DNA of 64,000 nucleotides. It comes from Candidatus Omnitrophota bacterium (GTDB lineage: Bacteria; Hinthialibacterota; Hinthialibacteria; OLB16). Position 1 is the stretch's first letter; every line of letters begins with the position of its first letter. The stretch is from assembly GCA_020632575.1 (NCBI GenBank), contig JACKFH010000004.1, forward strand, positions 1 to 64,000, given 5' to 3'. A program made the translations under genes and the position numbers. Of this stretch, positions 8,221 through 17,800 are shown piece after piece. The notes under the pieces are model-generated. The model was not told where the DNA came from and made no database searches. It saw nothing but the letters and a program-made list of their open reading frames with translations.

Positions 8221-9311
8221 CCCTCGACCTCGGCGGGTTCGGGGCGAACCCCGTGTTTCTCGTATTCCAACCCCCGCAACTGTCCGCAGGCGGCGTTTAT
8301 CTTTTTACCCGGGCTTTGACGCAGGGTGACATGAAGCCCTCCCTCTCGCAGCCGGTGCAAAAAGGCCTTGGCTTGGGGAGGAGATGGGGGACGGAGTTTG
8401 GTCATCCCAATCGGGTTGTAACGAATCAGATTGAAATGAACCAGTTTCCAACTCTTGAAAATCTCGACCAACTTCTTCGCTTCTTTGGGACCGTCATTGA
8501 TGTCTTTGAGGAGGATGTACTCGAAAGTCAGCCTCCGTCCGGTCTTCTCGATATACTTTTCGCAGGCGGGGAACAGCCGGGAGAGCGGATAGACCTCCTC
8601 GATCGGCATGATGCTCTTCCGCAGGTCCGAATTGGGAGCATGGAGCGAGACCGCCAGACCCACTTGAAGGTCCTCCTCGGCGAACCGATAGATTTCCGGG
8701 ACTAGACCGACTGTCGAAACCGTGATTCGCCGTACCCCAAAATTGATTCCCTGGGGATCGATCAGTCGCCGGATCGATTCCATGGTCGCCCGGTAATTCT
8801 GAAAGGGCTCGCCCATTCCCATGTACACGATATGTCTCGGCCAACCATCAACGCCATGCCGTTGTGAGATGACTTTCCGCAGGGAAAGGATTTGCCCGAC
8901 AATTTCTCCAGGGCTGAGGTTGCGAACCAGACCAAACTTGCCCGAGGCGCAAAAGGAGCAGCGAAGCCCGCAACCGACCTGCGTGGAAATGCAGGCGGTG
9001 TAATCCTCCGGAGCGCCGATCTGGACACTTTCGACCGCCTCTCCGTCCTTTAACCGGAAGAGGAATCGGTTGGTTCCTTCGTCTTTGGATTCAATGCACT
9101 CGGAGGTGTCGATGTACTCATCCGTGAATTTTTCTTTGAGGAGTTCCCGGAGCGGAGCGGGTAGATCCGACATCGAGTCGATGGGTTGAAGTTGATCCAC
9201 CCACTTCAAGATTTGGCGGGACCGGTAAGCCGGTTCTCCCGCCTCGTTCAGCCAACCCTCCAGCGAATCCACGCTTTGGTCCAAGAGGGAAAGACGCTCA
9301 ATCATCGTCAT
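8217..9311 (-). CDS. rlmN: Dual-specificity 23S rRNA/tRNA A2503 methyltransferase
   Basis: Radical SAM enzyme that makes m2A2503 in 23S rRNA and m2A37 in some tRNAs. The 364-aa product has the CxxxCxxC cluster at Cys114, Cys118 and Cys121 (GCGLRCSFCASG), the upstream conserved Cys107 (TACISTQVG), GMGEPFQNY for SAM binding, and the C-terminal mechanistic cysteine in INAACGQL. The start overlaps the end of rsmD by 14 bases and the stop overlaps the next gene by 4, so the three genes form one operon devoted largely to rRNA methylation. Confidence 0.96.
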   Translation of the reverse strand: MTMIERLSLLDQSVDSLEGWLNEAGEPAYRSRQILKWVDQLQPIDSMSDLPAPLRELLKEKFTDEYIDTSECIESKDEGTNRFLFRLKDGEAVESVQIGAPEDYTACISTQVGCGLRCSFCASGKFGLVRNLSPGEIVGQILSLRKVISQRHGVDGWPRHIVYMGMGEPFQNYRATMESIRRLIDPQGINFGVRRITVSTVGLVPEIYRFAEEDLQVGLAVSLHAPNSDLRKSIMPIEEVYPLSRLFPACEKYIEKTGRRLTFEYILLKDINDGPKEAKKLVEIFKSWKLVHFNLIRYNPIGMTKLRPPSPPQAKAFLHRLREGGLHVTLRQSPGKKINAACGQLRGLEYEKHGVRPEPAEVEG

Positions 9312-9903
9312 CTCCCGCGAAATCGCCAGATCGATCTGGAAATCCCCAGAACGAAAGTTCCGTCTTACCGTATTTTCTCAGGTCGAGACGCTCCAGAGTC
9401 GTCCCCTTGAAGGGATCCCCCACACCCTTCTTGAAGGGACGTTGATGGATGACCAAGCCATTTGGAGCTAAGATCGGTTCCAGGAGATTAATCGGCAATC
9501 CGGGGAGATTGTATGGCGGGTCGAGGAAGATGAGGTCGAACTCGCGCTGATCCCGTTGAAAAACACGGCACTGGCCCGGCGCGGAGGTTGTTCGAATGTA
9601 GGCATCCCCTTGTCTGGAGAATTTGGCCAGATTGGCGCGAATCAGTCGGACCGCCGCTTGGGAGGACTCAACGAAGGTGACCGAGGCGGCCCCCCGGGAG
9701 AGAGCCTCGAGACCGACCGCTCCAGTACCGGCGTAAAGATCAAGGAAGTGGGCTCCCTCGATGACATCCTGGAGAATATTGAACAGCGCCTCTCGGACCA
9801 GCCCTGGGGTTGGTCGAATCGATTGGTCCGAGGGGCCAACCAGGTGTTTCCCGCGGTCCGTCCCGCCAATGATCCGCATGGGAGTTCGTGTCTTTTGCGT
9901 CAA
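9298..9903 (-). CDS. rsmD: 16S rRNA G966 N2-methyltransferase
   Basis: SAM-dependent methyltransferase acting on G966 of 16S rRNA. The 201-aa product shows the RsmD N-terminus MRIIGGTDRGKHLVGP, RPTPGLVREALFNIL, the SAM motif FLDLYAGTGAVGLEALSRGA, VESSQAAVRLIRANL and the catalytic DLIFLDPPYNLP (DPPY). ATG 9903 is taken; the inner Met that begins MRIIGG (9879) may be the real start. First gene of the rsmD-rlmN operon and divergent from the RNase D gene. Confidence 0.93.
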   Translation of the reverse strand: MTQKTRTPMRIIGGTDRGKHLVGPSDQSIRPTPGLVREALFNILQDVIEGAHFLDLYAGTGAVGLEALSRGAASVTFVESSQAAVRLIRANLAKFSRQGDAYIRTTSAPGQCRVFQRDQREFDLIFLDPPYNLPGLPINLLEPILAPNGLVIHQRPFKKGVGDPFKGTTLERLDLRKYGKTELSFWGFPDRSGDFAGDDDD

Positions 9904-10114
9904 ATTCCCAACCCTTCCCCTATTTTTCCATTCTCTTCATAATGTGTTCGCAAATTCGACCCGGTTCAAGGTATAGTACCATATCGTTTCCAGTTCCCAA
10001 TGGCTGGCCGCGAAATCAACCACCTACTCCCGCCGGCATGTGGGATCGAAACCTTGAGCCAAGGGCATGGAGTTACTGTGAAGCACACCATCATGATGGA
10101 GAGAATCTACTAAA

Positions 10115-11296
10115 TTGGCTGAGTTCATCCAAGAAGACGAAGCGCTCGCGAAATATTGCCAACGGCACATGGGCGCGGATCTCATCGGTTTCGACACCGA
10201 ATTTGTCCGGGAAAAAACCTACTACCCGAAGCTCGAGGTGGTCCAAATCATCGTGGAGGATGAAATCGCCATTGTCGATTGTCAGGCCATCCGCGATGCC
10301 TCGCCGATGTGGGACCTTTTGTGTCATCCCGATTCCCGAAAGGTTCTCCATTCGGGATTGCAGGACATGGAGATCATGCTTCAGGAATCCGGAAGGCTTC
10401 CCGCGCCCATTTTCGACACCCAGATCGCCGCTTCCCTCCTGGGTTATGGCTCCCAATGTGGGTATAGCCGTCTGGTCTACCAAATCCTCGGAAAGAAAGT
10501 TCCCAAGGGGGAGACCTTTTCGGATTGGAGCCATCGTCCACTCCACAAGGATCAACTGATTTACGCCGAAAAAGATGTTGAGCATCTCCCCGAGATCTAC
10601 GGTAACCTTGTCGACCAATTGAAAAAGCGAGGGCGATTATCCTGGATCGATGAGGAGTGTTGTCATCTTAGCGAAGAGGCGACTCATTTCCGCGAACCGC
10701 CGGAGACCTGCTACAAACGAGTCAAAGGGCGCAATTCTCTTGATTCCACCTCGCTTTCGGTGTTGCGATCCCTATCGAAGTGGAGGGAAATCACCGCCCA
10801 AGAGAAAAACCTTCCCCCGGGGAGAATTCTTCGCGACCACTTGCTTCTGTCGATCGCCAAGGGTCGGCCGAAATCTCTGGATCAACTCAAACGGCAAAGG
10901 GGGATGCACTCAGGCGACATCTCCCGGTTCGGCAATGATATCCTCCATGCGGTCCAAGAGGGGGAACGCCTGGCCGAAACCGACCCGATTGAACTTTCCC
11001 CCAGTCTCAGAACCAAAATCCCCGAAGACGCGGAAGCCATTCTGAAACTCCTCAGCGCTGTCCTGAGGATCGAGGCGGAAAAAGCGGATGTGGCTCCCAC
11101 AGTGGTCGCGACCAGCGAGGATCTCCGCCAATTGGTGGGAGGATTCAGCGCGGGGAATTTGGAGGGTCATCCCCTGCTCGAAGGGTGGCGCAAGGAACTC
11201 GCCGGGGACCGTCTGCTCTCCGTTTTGGAAGGCAAAGTCCTTCTCCGGTTCAATCCGAAAAAGATGTCAATCGTTCTGGAAGAGAGTCATGGCTGA
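10115..11296 (+). CDS. rnd: Ribonuclease D
   Basis: 3'-5' exoribonuclease for tRNA 3'-end trimming. The 393-aa product has the DEDDy catalytic set: Asp27 and Glu29 (GFDTEF), Asp84 (HSGLQD), and Tyr150/Asp154 (YAEKD). An HRDC-like helical region follows at about 210-290 (LSVLRSLSKWREITAQ, ILRDHLLLSIAK). The start is a TTG with GGAGAG about 11 bases upstream; no ATG or GTG keeps the conserved N-terminus. It overlaps the next gene by 8 bases, so the two are translated as a unit. Confidence 0.92.
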   Translation: MAEFIQEDEALAKYCQRHMGADLIGFDTEFVREKTYYPKLEVVQIIVEDEIAIVDCQAIRDASPMWDLLCHPDSRKVLHSGLQDMEIMLQESGRLPAPIFDTQIAASLLGYGSQCGYSRLVYQILGKKVPKGETFSDWSHRPLHKDQLIYAEKDVEHLPEIYGNLVDQLKKRGRLSWIDEECCHLSEEATHFREPPETCYKRVKGRNSLDSTSLSVLRSLSKWREITAQEKNLPPGRILRDHLLLSIAKGRPKSLDQLKRQRGMHSGDISRFGNDILHAVQEGERLAETDPIELSPSLRTKIPEDAEAILKLLSAVLRIEAEKADVAPTVVATSEDLRQLVGGFSAGNLEGHPLLEGWRKELAGDRLLSVLEGKVLLRFNPKKMSIVLEESHG

Positions 11297-12083
11297 CGCC
11301 GAGACAAAAGGACCGATTTGTCTGCTCACCGATTTCGGAATAGAAGACAACTATGTCGGCGTCATGAAAGGGGTCATCCAATCGATCGCCCCAGGCTGTG
11401 CGATGATCGACCTTTCGCATCACATTCCTCCCCAAGACATTCGATCCGCCGCCTTTCTCCTCGACCATTCGGTCGATTATTTCGCACAAGGAACGATTTT
11501 CCTTTGTGTGATCGATCCCGGGGTTGGCACCCACCGTCGTAAACTAGCAATCGATTGTGGAGGACATTATTTCATAGGACCTGACAATGGTTTGCTCAAC
11601 TCCTTTCTCGATGCGGGAAGGGTCCATCAAATCGAGAGCGACCGCCATCGTCTGCCTCAGGTTTCCAACACGTTCCATGGCCGTGACATCTTCGCCCCCG
11701 CCGCCGCGCATTTGTGCTGTGGCGTCCCGCTCGCCGATTTGGGGCCCAAATGCCAAGACCCCATCCGGATGGAATCGAGCGAGCCGGCCCGTGAGGGTGA
11801 GGACTGGTTGGGAGAGGTTGTTTATGTCGATCGATTTGGGAACCTGGTCACCAATTTCGATTCCGATCGCTTCCTTGGCGTAGTCGAGACGGGGGATTTT
11901 CGAGTCCAGACAAAGGGGGGAGTTGAATGGCCATTCGCCCGGACCTATGCCGAGGTTCCGAATGAGAATCGATGTTCCGTGATGGGTGGGTTTTTCCGAC
12001 TTGAGCTTTCTATTAATTGCGGGAACGCCTCGAACAGGCTGGGTCTCTCCACCGGGAGTCAGGTTTGTCTCGTAAAGAGTTGA
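11289..12083 (+). CDS. SAM hydroxide adenosyltransferase (DUF62 family)
   Basis: Enzyme of the fluorinase/chlorinase-related family that cleaves S-adenosylmethionine with water to adenosine and methionine. Signatures in the 264-aa product are LTDFGIEDNYVGVMKGVI (residues 10-27), DLSHHIPPQDIRSAAFLL, VIDPGVGTHRRKLAI, FIGPDNGLLN and, in the C-terminal barrel, GEVVYVDRFGNLVTNF. ATG 11289 lies inside the end of rnd (8-base overlap). The physiological purpose of SAM hydrolysis is unclear; pairing with a tRNA-processing nuclease is not one I recognise as standard. Confidence 0.9.
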   Translation: MADAETKGPICLLTDFGIEDNYVGVMKGVIQSIAPGCAMIDLSHHIPPQDIRSAAFLLDHSVDYFAQGTIFLCVIDPGVGTHRRKLAIDCGGHYFIGPDNGLLNSFLDAGRVHQIESDRHRLPQVSNTFHGRDIFAPAAAHLCCGVPLADLGPKCQDPIRMESSEPAREGEDWLGEVVYVDRFGNLVTNFDSDRFLGVVETGDFRVQTKGGVEWPFARTYAEVPNENRCSVMGGFFRLELSINCGNASNRLGLSTGSQVCLVKS

Positions 12084-12109
12084 CGCATCTTCGCTAAAAC
12101 TGTGATAAT
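12080..12109 (+). promoter_or_regulatory. Sigma-70-type promoter of the propeller/caspase-like gene
   Basis: TTGACG (12080-12085) and GATAAT (12104-12109) are 18 bases apart. The -35 element overlaps the TGA stop of the SAM hydrolase gene. Transcription would start about 80 bases ahead of the ATG at 12197. Confidence 0.6.
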
Positions 12110-12196
12110 CTACCTCTTATTGGCGTTTTAATTGTTTTGTTTTTTGCCGCGTTTTCGAATGGTCTAAACTTCGATAGCGTCGAAGGAGATAGGGGA

Positions 12197-14080
12197 ATGC
12201 ACATCCAGAAACGACTCTTTCCGTTTTTCATTGCGGTTCTTTGGATTTTGGGTGCGAATAGTGTCGCACAAGATTATCAACCGGTGGCGGAGGCGGATCT
12301 CCAAGTCGCCTCCGATGGCTACCCCCGAATGGCTTTCGACACCACTGGGAGTCGTCTGGCGGTCGCTCTAGAAAAGGCTGGCGAGGCGGGGAAGGTGGTC
12401 GTGCTTAGCATCCCCGACCTGACTGTGATCAAGGAGGCGCTTCTCGACACAGAACCGATGGCAGTCTCCTTCAGCCCCCTAGGCGATCAGTTCTCGCTCT
12501 CCGTTTCCGAGAGCGGCCAACCCAATCAGTTGCGATTCGTCGTACTCTCCACCACCGATTGGAAGCCGCTATACAGCGGTGGGGGTTTGAACTCCCCTGT
12601 CGCCTCGGTCGCCTACGACCCGGTTGGGGATCTCCTTTTGGTGGGGGGAAAGAACCCGGGCGAGGTGTTTCGGTACGAGGTTGGGACTTGGATTCGAGAA
12701 GGCATCCCCCCGCTGGCTTCCCTCAGGGAGGGGTGTCAATCGCTGACTGTCTCCAAGGACGGTCGTTTCGCGGCGATGGGGACTCCCTCCTCCAAACTCT
12801 ATGTCTGGCCGATGAACGACACCGCCCCGGCGCGAGCCCTCGGATCTCAGGAATTCAAGGGAGCGGTGACAGCGACCGCGTTCAGTCCCGATTCGCAGAC
12901 ACTGGCCGCTGGTGACGCTAGAGGCGAGATCATGGTTTTCTACCGAACCGATGATGAACTCTGGGCCTGGAAAAACTTGTTTCGGTTGCCCTCCGGGGGG
13001 GTGACTGGAATCGGATTCCTCCCCGATGGGAGCCTGGTGACCACCAGCACCTATGGGGAGATTTGCCGTTGGAATGTGAACGCGACCGGCGCTCCGGTGG
13101 AGACCATCTCCCTGGGAACGGGAAGCACGGAGTCGCTTGCTTTCGATCCCAAGGGAAGGTGGATGGCGGTCGGAGGGGACAAGATTCGTCTTTACCCGTT
13201 GGGCGCAGCTGAAATGGAGTCGGTGGATGACTTCTCCTCCGCCCCGGTCACCGTGGTGGATTTGGCCAAGCCCCTGCCCAACCGAGAGGATGTGCCCACC
13301 ATGCCACCCTCGAGCGAGCCGATTGAGACTGTGACCGATTCCGGAATGGTTGAACCCAACGAAGAACTCGGCAACTTCCTGATCTGGATGGCCCCGGGCA
13401 GGGAAGCGGGGTCCGGCGAGGATTGGGTCCAGGCCTGGGCGAGTTTGTTGGATAAAGGAAGATACAACCCCTTCCAGGTGGTGATCCCCTTCGACACCCT
13501 GAACGCCGAGGTGATGGAGACGAATCTGGATTATATCGAAGAAATTTTCACCGCGGAGGATTTTGGAACCTTTTACACCTCCGCGGTTCTCCTTCCAGCG
13601 GCAGAGGGCGAGGAACTACAAATCGCGGTGGGATCCTATCGAAACGAGAGAATACCCCTCTCCGACTGGCTTGAAGCCATTGAGACTGCCGGAAAGATTG
13701 CTCCGATCTTGTGGGTGCTCGATCTTCAAGTCGATCCCTCACAAGCCTCGGAGGAGGCCGCCGAGGTGTTCACACGGTTGGTGCGGGAAATTGAACTGAG
13801 CAGTGAGGGTTTGCCCGAGGGGGCGCCGCCCTACCCACGACCGAATATCGGCGTTGGTTTAGCGACCCTCTCGGTGGAAGGCTGCTACCCCGAACTTTGG
13901 GGAAACATGGAAAACGCACTGACCGGCATGGCCGATTCGAATGGCGATGGGGTTATTTATGACCGCGAACTGCTGCTTTATTTAGGCGACCATTGCCGAA
14001 GTGCGGTTCGAGCGAATACAATAGGTAAGGCGAAAGCCGAATTGCCTGTCTTGCCCCCATTTCAACTAGGCGGCAACTAA
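12197..14080 (+). CDS. Exported beta-propeller protein with a degenerate caspase-like C-terminal domain
   Basis: A 627-aa product; ATG 12197 follows AAGGAG by 8 bases and opens a signal peptide (MHIQKRLFPFFIAVLWILG, cleaved near SVAQ). Residues about 40-330 hold WD40-like blades (SFSPLGDQFSLSVSE, AFSPDSQTLAAGDARGEIMVF, GFLPDGSLVTTSTYGEI, AFDPKGRWMAVGGD). The last 220 residues read like a peptidase C14 fold: ILWVLDLQVDPSQ sits where caspases have the LDxCxS cysteine strand, and NALTGMADSNGDGVIYDRELLLYL matches the AD-x-NGDG-EL region that follows in WD40-linked bacterial caspases. Neither His nor Cys of the dyad is apparent, so I expect a pseudo-protease. The following small anchored protein (14132) may be cotranscribed. 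Confidence 0.75.
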   Translation: MHIQKRLFPFFIAVLWILGANSVAQDYQPVAEADLQVASDGYPRMAFDTTGSRLAVALEKAGEAGKVVVLSIPDLTVIKEALLDTEPMAVSFSPLGDQFSLSVSESGQPNQLRFVVLSTTDWKPLYSGGGLNSPVASVAYDPVGDLLLVGGKNPGEVFRYEVGTWIREGIPPLASLREGCQSLTVSKDGRFAAMGTPSSKLYVWPMNDTAPARALGSQEFKGAVTATAFSPDSQTLAAGDARGEIMVFYRTDDELWAWKNLFRLPSGGVTGIGFLPDGSLVTTSTYGEICRWNVNATGAPVETISLGTGSTESLAFDPKGRWMAVGGDKIRLYPLGAAEMESVDDFSSAPVTVVDLAKPLPNREDVPTMPPSSEPIETVTDSGMVEPNEELGNFLIWMAPGREAGSGEDWVQAWASLLDKGRYNPFQVVIPFDTLNAEVMETNLDYIEEIFTAEDFGTFYTSAVLLPAAEGEELQIAVGSYRNERIPLSDWLEAIETAGKIAPILWVLDLQVDPSQASEEAAEVFTRLVREIELSSEGLPEGAPPYPRPNIGVGLATLSVEGCYPELWGNMENALTGMADSNGDGVIYDRELLLYLGDHCRSAVRANTIGKAKAELPVLPPFQLGGN

Positions 14081-14131
14081 TACGGGCAAATCCGGTTTTG
14101 TCCAACGACAAAATTTCACGGGGAGGTGGCG

Positions 14132-14776
14132 ATGACTCGACGAACCGAACGAATCTGCTACTTGACCGTCCTGATCCTTTTGGTTGGTTTCCTGGCCTAC
14201 GATTGGTACGACCGCAATCTGTCGCCGAAAGTACCGGATTCCTCCACAAACCAGTTATCTGTTGAGGCTGACAACGAATCCTCGGAGCCTCACCAAGATT
14301 CAACCCAAACGTTGAAAGAATCGGGGAACAAGTCTTTGATCGCGGAGGTCAATGCGGATCAACCTGGGAAACTGCTCGATTGGCCGGTTAGTGAATTGCC
14401 CGACCAAGTCCAGGATTTCGAGTTGGCGGAACCTGTGGAATCCGAGGAGGACAACATCTGGGCCGCTCGTAATCAACTCTCCGAACAAGAAATCGACCAG
14501 TATTACGACCAATTAGCTCAACAAAAACTGAAACCCAAGACCTATCCCAAACTGGTCGATTGGGAGCGAACCAAGGGGGAGAAACCGGATTGGATGGTCA
14601 TGGAGGAGTGGTGGAATCTACAGCGTTTCCAAAATTACCTGAATCCCGGGCCGGTTCACACCACCTCCTACACAGACGTTTATGGAAATCGTCACCATTC
14701 CTTTGAGGATCGTTCGGGGCGCATCGACGTTTTCGATACTTGGGGTCGCGAATACACTTATTTTCAACCCAAATGA
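14132..14776 (+). CDS. Small single-pass membrane-anchored protein, unknown function
   Basis: A 214-aa product. ATG 14132 is preceded by GGGGAGG at 5 bases, better than the in-frame GTG at 14126. Residues 8-25 are a single membrane anchor (RICYLTVLILLVGFLAYDW) with a basic N-terminus. The rest is acidic, Gln/Glu-rich and apparently flexible, ending in a Tyr/Trp-rich segment (MVMEEWWNLQRFQNYLNPG, HTTSYTDVYGNRHHSFEDRSG). No family recognised. It lies 51 bases behind the propeller/caspase-like gene and ends in a strong terminator that overlaps its stop codon, so it is the last gene of that unit. Confidence 0.7.
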   Translation: MTRRTERICYLTVLILLVGFLAYDWYDRNLSPKVPDSSTNQLSVEADNESSEPHQDSTQTLKESGNKSLIAEVNADQPGKLLDWPVSELPDQVQDFELAEPVESEEDNIWAARNQLSEQEIDQYYDQLAQQKLKPKTYPKLVDWERTKGEKPDWMVMEEWWNLQRFQNYLNPGPVHTTSYTDVYGNRHHSFEDRSGRIDVFDTWGREYTYFQPK

Positions 14777-14815
14777 AAAAGGCTCTCGGGAATGCAACCC
14801 GAGAGCCTTTTCTTT
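14777..14815 (+). terminator. Bidirectional terminator between convergent genes
   Basis: A 14-bp perfect stem (AAAAGGCTCTCGGG at 14777-14790 with its complement at 14798-14811) and a 7-base loop, followed by TTTTCTTTT on the plus strand. It starts one base after the stop codon at 14776 and stands 21 bases from the stop of the minus-strand gene ending at 14836. Confidence 0.88.
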
Positions 14816-14835
14816 TCAATGTTTTATCCTCAGCG

Positions 14836-17800
14836 CTATTCGGCGTTAACCGGTTCCATTTGAGGTTGCAGTTCTACCAAAACAAATGGCTCTTTCTCTT
14901 GGCCTAGACTCAAGCCTTGTTCGTGACGTTCATAGCCCACAGCCTCAACCACCAACTGGTAACCGCCCGGTTCCACCGGAGGGAACTCAAAATCCCCGCC
15001 AGGACCGGATTGGGTTTCCGCGACCGAGGGGATCCCGGAGTTAGCGTCTTTCAATAAAAGTGTCGCCCCCTCGATCGGGATAAAAATGTCCAATTCTCCG
15101 GTGTCCTCCTGAACACGGCCTCGGACACGGACCAGATTGTCCGCATCGGGATCCAGGAACCAGTCCTGGTTGAGGACTTCGGTCTCCTCCAATCGGATGT
15201 GTCCGGATTGGATTGCGTATCCGTCCTTGATAACGGTGACGCTGTAACCGCCGGCGACAAGATCCTCGAAATAGAATTCCCCCTCCTCATTGGTGGTCCG
15301 GTCGAATCCGACATTCGGCGGAGGGAAAATCTCGATCACAGGCAACCAATCGGGGACCAACCGCACCGTGGCTCCGGGAATAGGGTGCAGGACCAACTTC
15401 GCGTCAGGGGGAACATCCCCCTCGACATGAAAGACATGCCCGAGGTAACTGGCGGAACCCTGATTTAGGGGGTAGAGCAAGAAATCCTGTCGTGTCTTTT
15501 GACCATTGGGCACATTCACCTCCATGTCTTCGATCGAGGTGAAGCCCTCCGCTTTGATATCCACCAGGTAGGGCCCCGGCTCGAGGTTCGGGAAGCGATA
15601 GTTCCCTTGGTCGTCGGTCACCGTATCCAACACATAGGGGATCGGTCCGGTCGGCGGCAGTGGAAGAGGGAACAACGGCTCGAGGTAAATGTGGGCGCCT
15701 GGAACAGGAACGGGCGCGAAGGTGGGGTAGGGAGTCCATTGGGTGACCTTGCCATACAGTCCGGTTGGATCGCTCCCCCCGATTTTCTCAAGATAGAAAT
15801 TCACCACCGTCGTTTGTCCGGATGGGAGATGCGTGTATTGAATGGCGGGGAGATACCCCTCGGCGATCACTGTCACTGCCACGGCGCCAGCGGACATCCC
15901 CTCGAATCGGTAACGACCGCGCTCGTTGGTTTGAGTGATACGAGGCGGGAGGATCTGTCCATCGGGTCCGATATTGCCAATTGCGGGATCGCAATTGAGG
16001 CAGAGAGGGATGGCGACGACGGTTGCGCCCACGATCGGATCGCGATAGTTGTCACTCCCATCCACAAAACGCGAGTCGAAAACCCCACCTTCCAATACCG
16101 CGTCCTCACTGCCACCCATGCCTGGGATGAGGTCGAAATGGAGGGTGACCGTTTCGCCCGCGGGGACCCAAATATCTCTACGTTCGGACTGAAAATCCTC
16201 TGCGCTGACTTGAATGAGGTAGTGTCCCGGTTGGACCTCGGGAAACTCAAAATACCCTCTCTCATTGGTTCGGGTCTCGTACAGCAGATCTGGAGGAAGG
16301 ATCGGAAGTCCGTTCAATTGGTCGGGTTCAAGGATTGGCAGGGGAATCGGAAAATCGTTCTGGCTAATCAACAAGACCTTGGCCCCCGCAATCGGTTGGG
16401 GTTCCGAAGCCATCATCATAGGTGGGCTGAAAGTGACTCGGCCCAAGACCTTGCCGGGCCCTGTGAGGATCGGCGATAGCACGAAATCCTGGGTGACCAC
16501 GCTCTCAGGGGGTATCCCCACCAGCTCTTCGGAGGATCGATACCCACGGAAACTCGCGATGACGTGGTATTTTCCAGGTCGGATTGGGTCGAACCGGTAG
16601 TGGCCCTGTTCGTCTGTCCGGGTCACCAAGTGAGGCGGAGGCAATGGAATTGTGGGATCGGTTCCATTCGGATCCACCTCGAACCATTCGGGTTCCGCCG
16701 GGATGGCGATCACCTCGGCGCCGGAAGCCGGTTCGAGCACGGTCTCCGCTCCCTCTGGTTGCAGCCAGACGGTTCCCTCGAGAGTTGAAGGACCCGGTGG
16801 AGGCGTGTGAACGATCACGAGATCCACCTCGGCTGTTTCATCCTTAATGACTTCGGCGGGAGCCGAGGTTCGGCCCCAGCCCCTCGCGCTCGCGAAGAGG
16901 TCATAGAGACCGACAGGGACATGGTTGAATTGGTAATGTCCCTCATCATCGGTGGTCGCGCTTTGAACAAAGGCCGCGGGTTGGTCGGGATAAATGGTCG
17001 CCAGGGCTGGAGGGAATTCGAAATCAAATCGAGGAACGAGTGACACCAGCGCATCGGCCAAGGGAACTTGCGCAGAGTCTTCGGGAGTGACGCCGAAAAC
17101 AGTTCCAGCAACCGCGCCGTATTCGATCACAATCGGGGTGAGAACGAAGTCCTTCTCGGTTTCGTTTTCCGCGACGATCTCGACTGTGGCATTCTCAGGG
17201 AAATGTCCCTCAGCCCAGACATGAACTCGATACCTGCCGGGAAGGACGCCTTCGATCCTGTAATTCCCATCGTTGTTGGTGCGGGTTTCATAAACGGGAT
17301 GAGGGAAGATGATGGGGTGATCGGAGGGGGCTCCGTTCTCGTCCACCGACATGGTCTCATCCCACCATTCGGCCTCCAACAGGATGTGCGCCCCAGCGAT
17401 AGGATGGTCGGATCCCGGCTCGATCCCTTTCATGTCCTGAGCCGGTTCACCCATTGAAGTCACCGTTCCGAACAAGGCGCCTCCCTCTTGGTTGATTTCA
17501 AAAAGAAGGAAATCTTGAACCTGAGGCTCGTTTCCGTCGATGCGGATATCCCTCCGTTCCGATTCGTAGCCATCCGCCGAGACAACCATCCGGTACTCTC
17601 CCGGAGGAAGGTCATGCACCTCATAGAACCCGCGGTCATTTGTGAACACGACTTGATCGGGATCGACCTCGCCTGGGAGGTGATCGGGGTTATTGTCCCC
17701 AATGACCTGTCCTTGGTCGATCGGCATCACACGAACCACCGCACCCCCTAAGGGTTGCTGGAAATCGACAAAGGGATTGGCAGCCCCCTGGACCACTCCT

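Noticed and set aside
9888..10559. A 223-codon plus-strand frame across the rsmD/rnd gap
   Set aside because: Overlaps the conserved RNase D catalytic region in another frame and begins inside rsmD.
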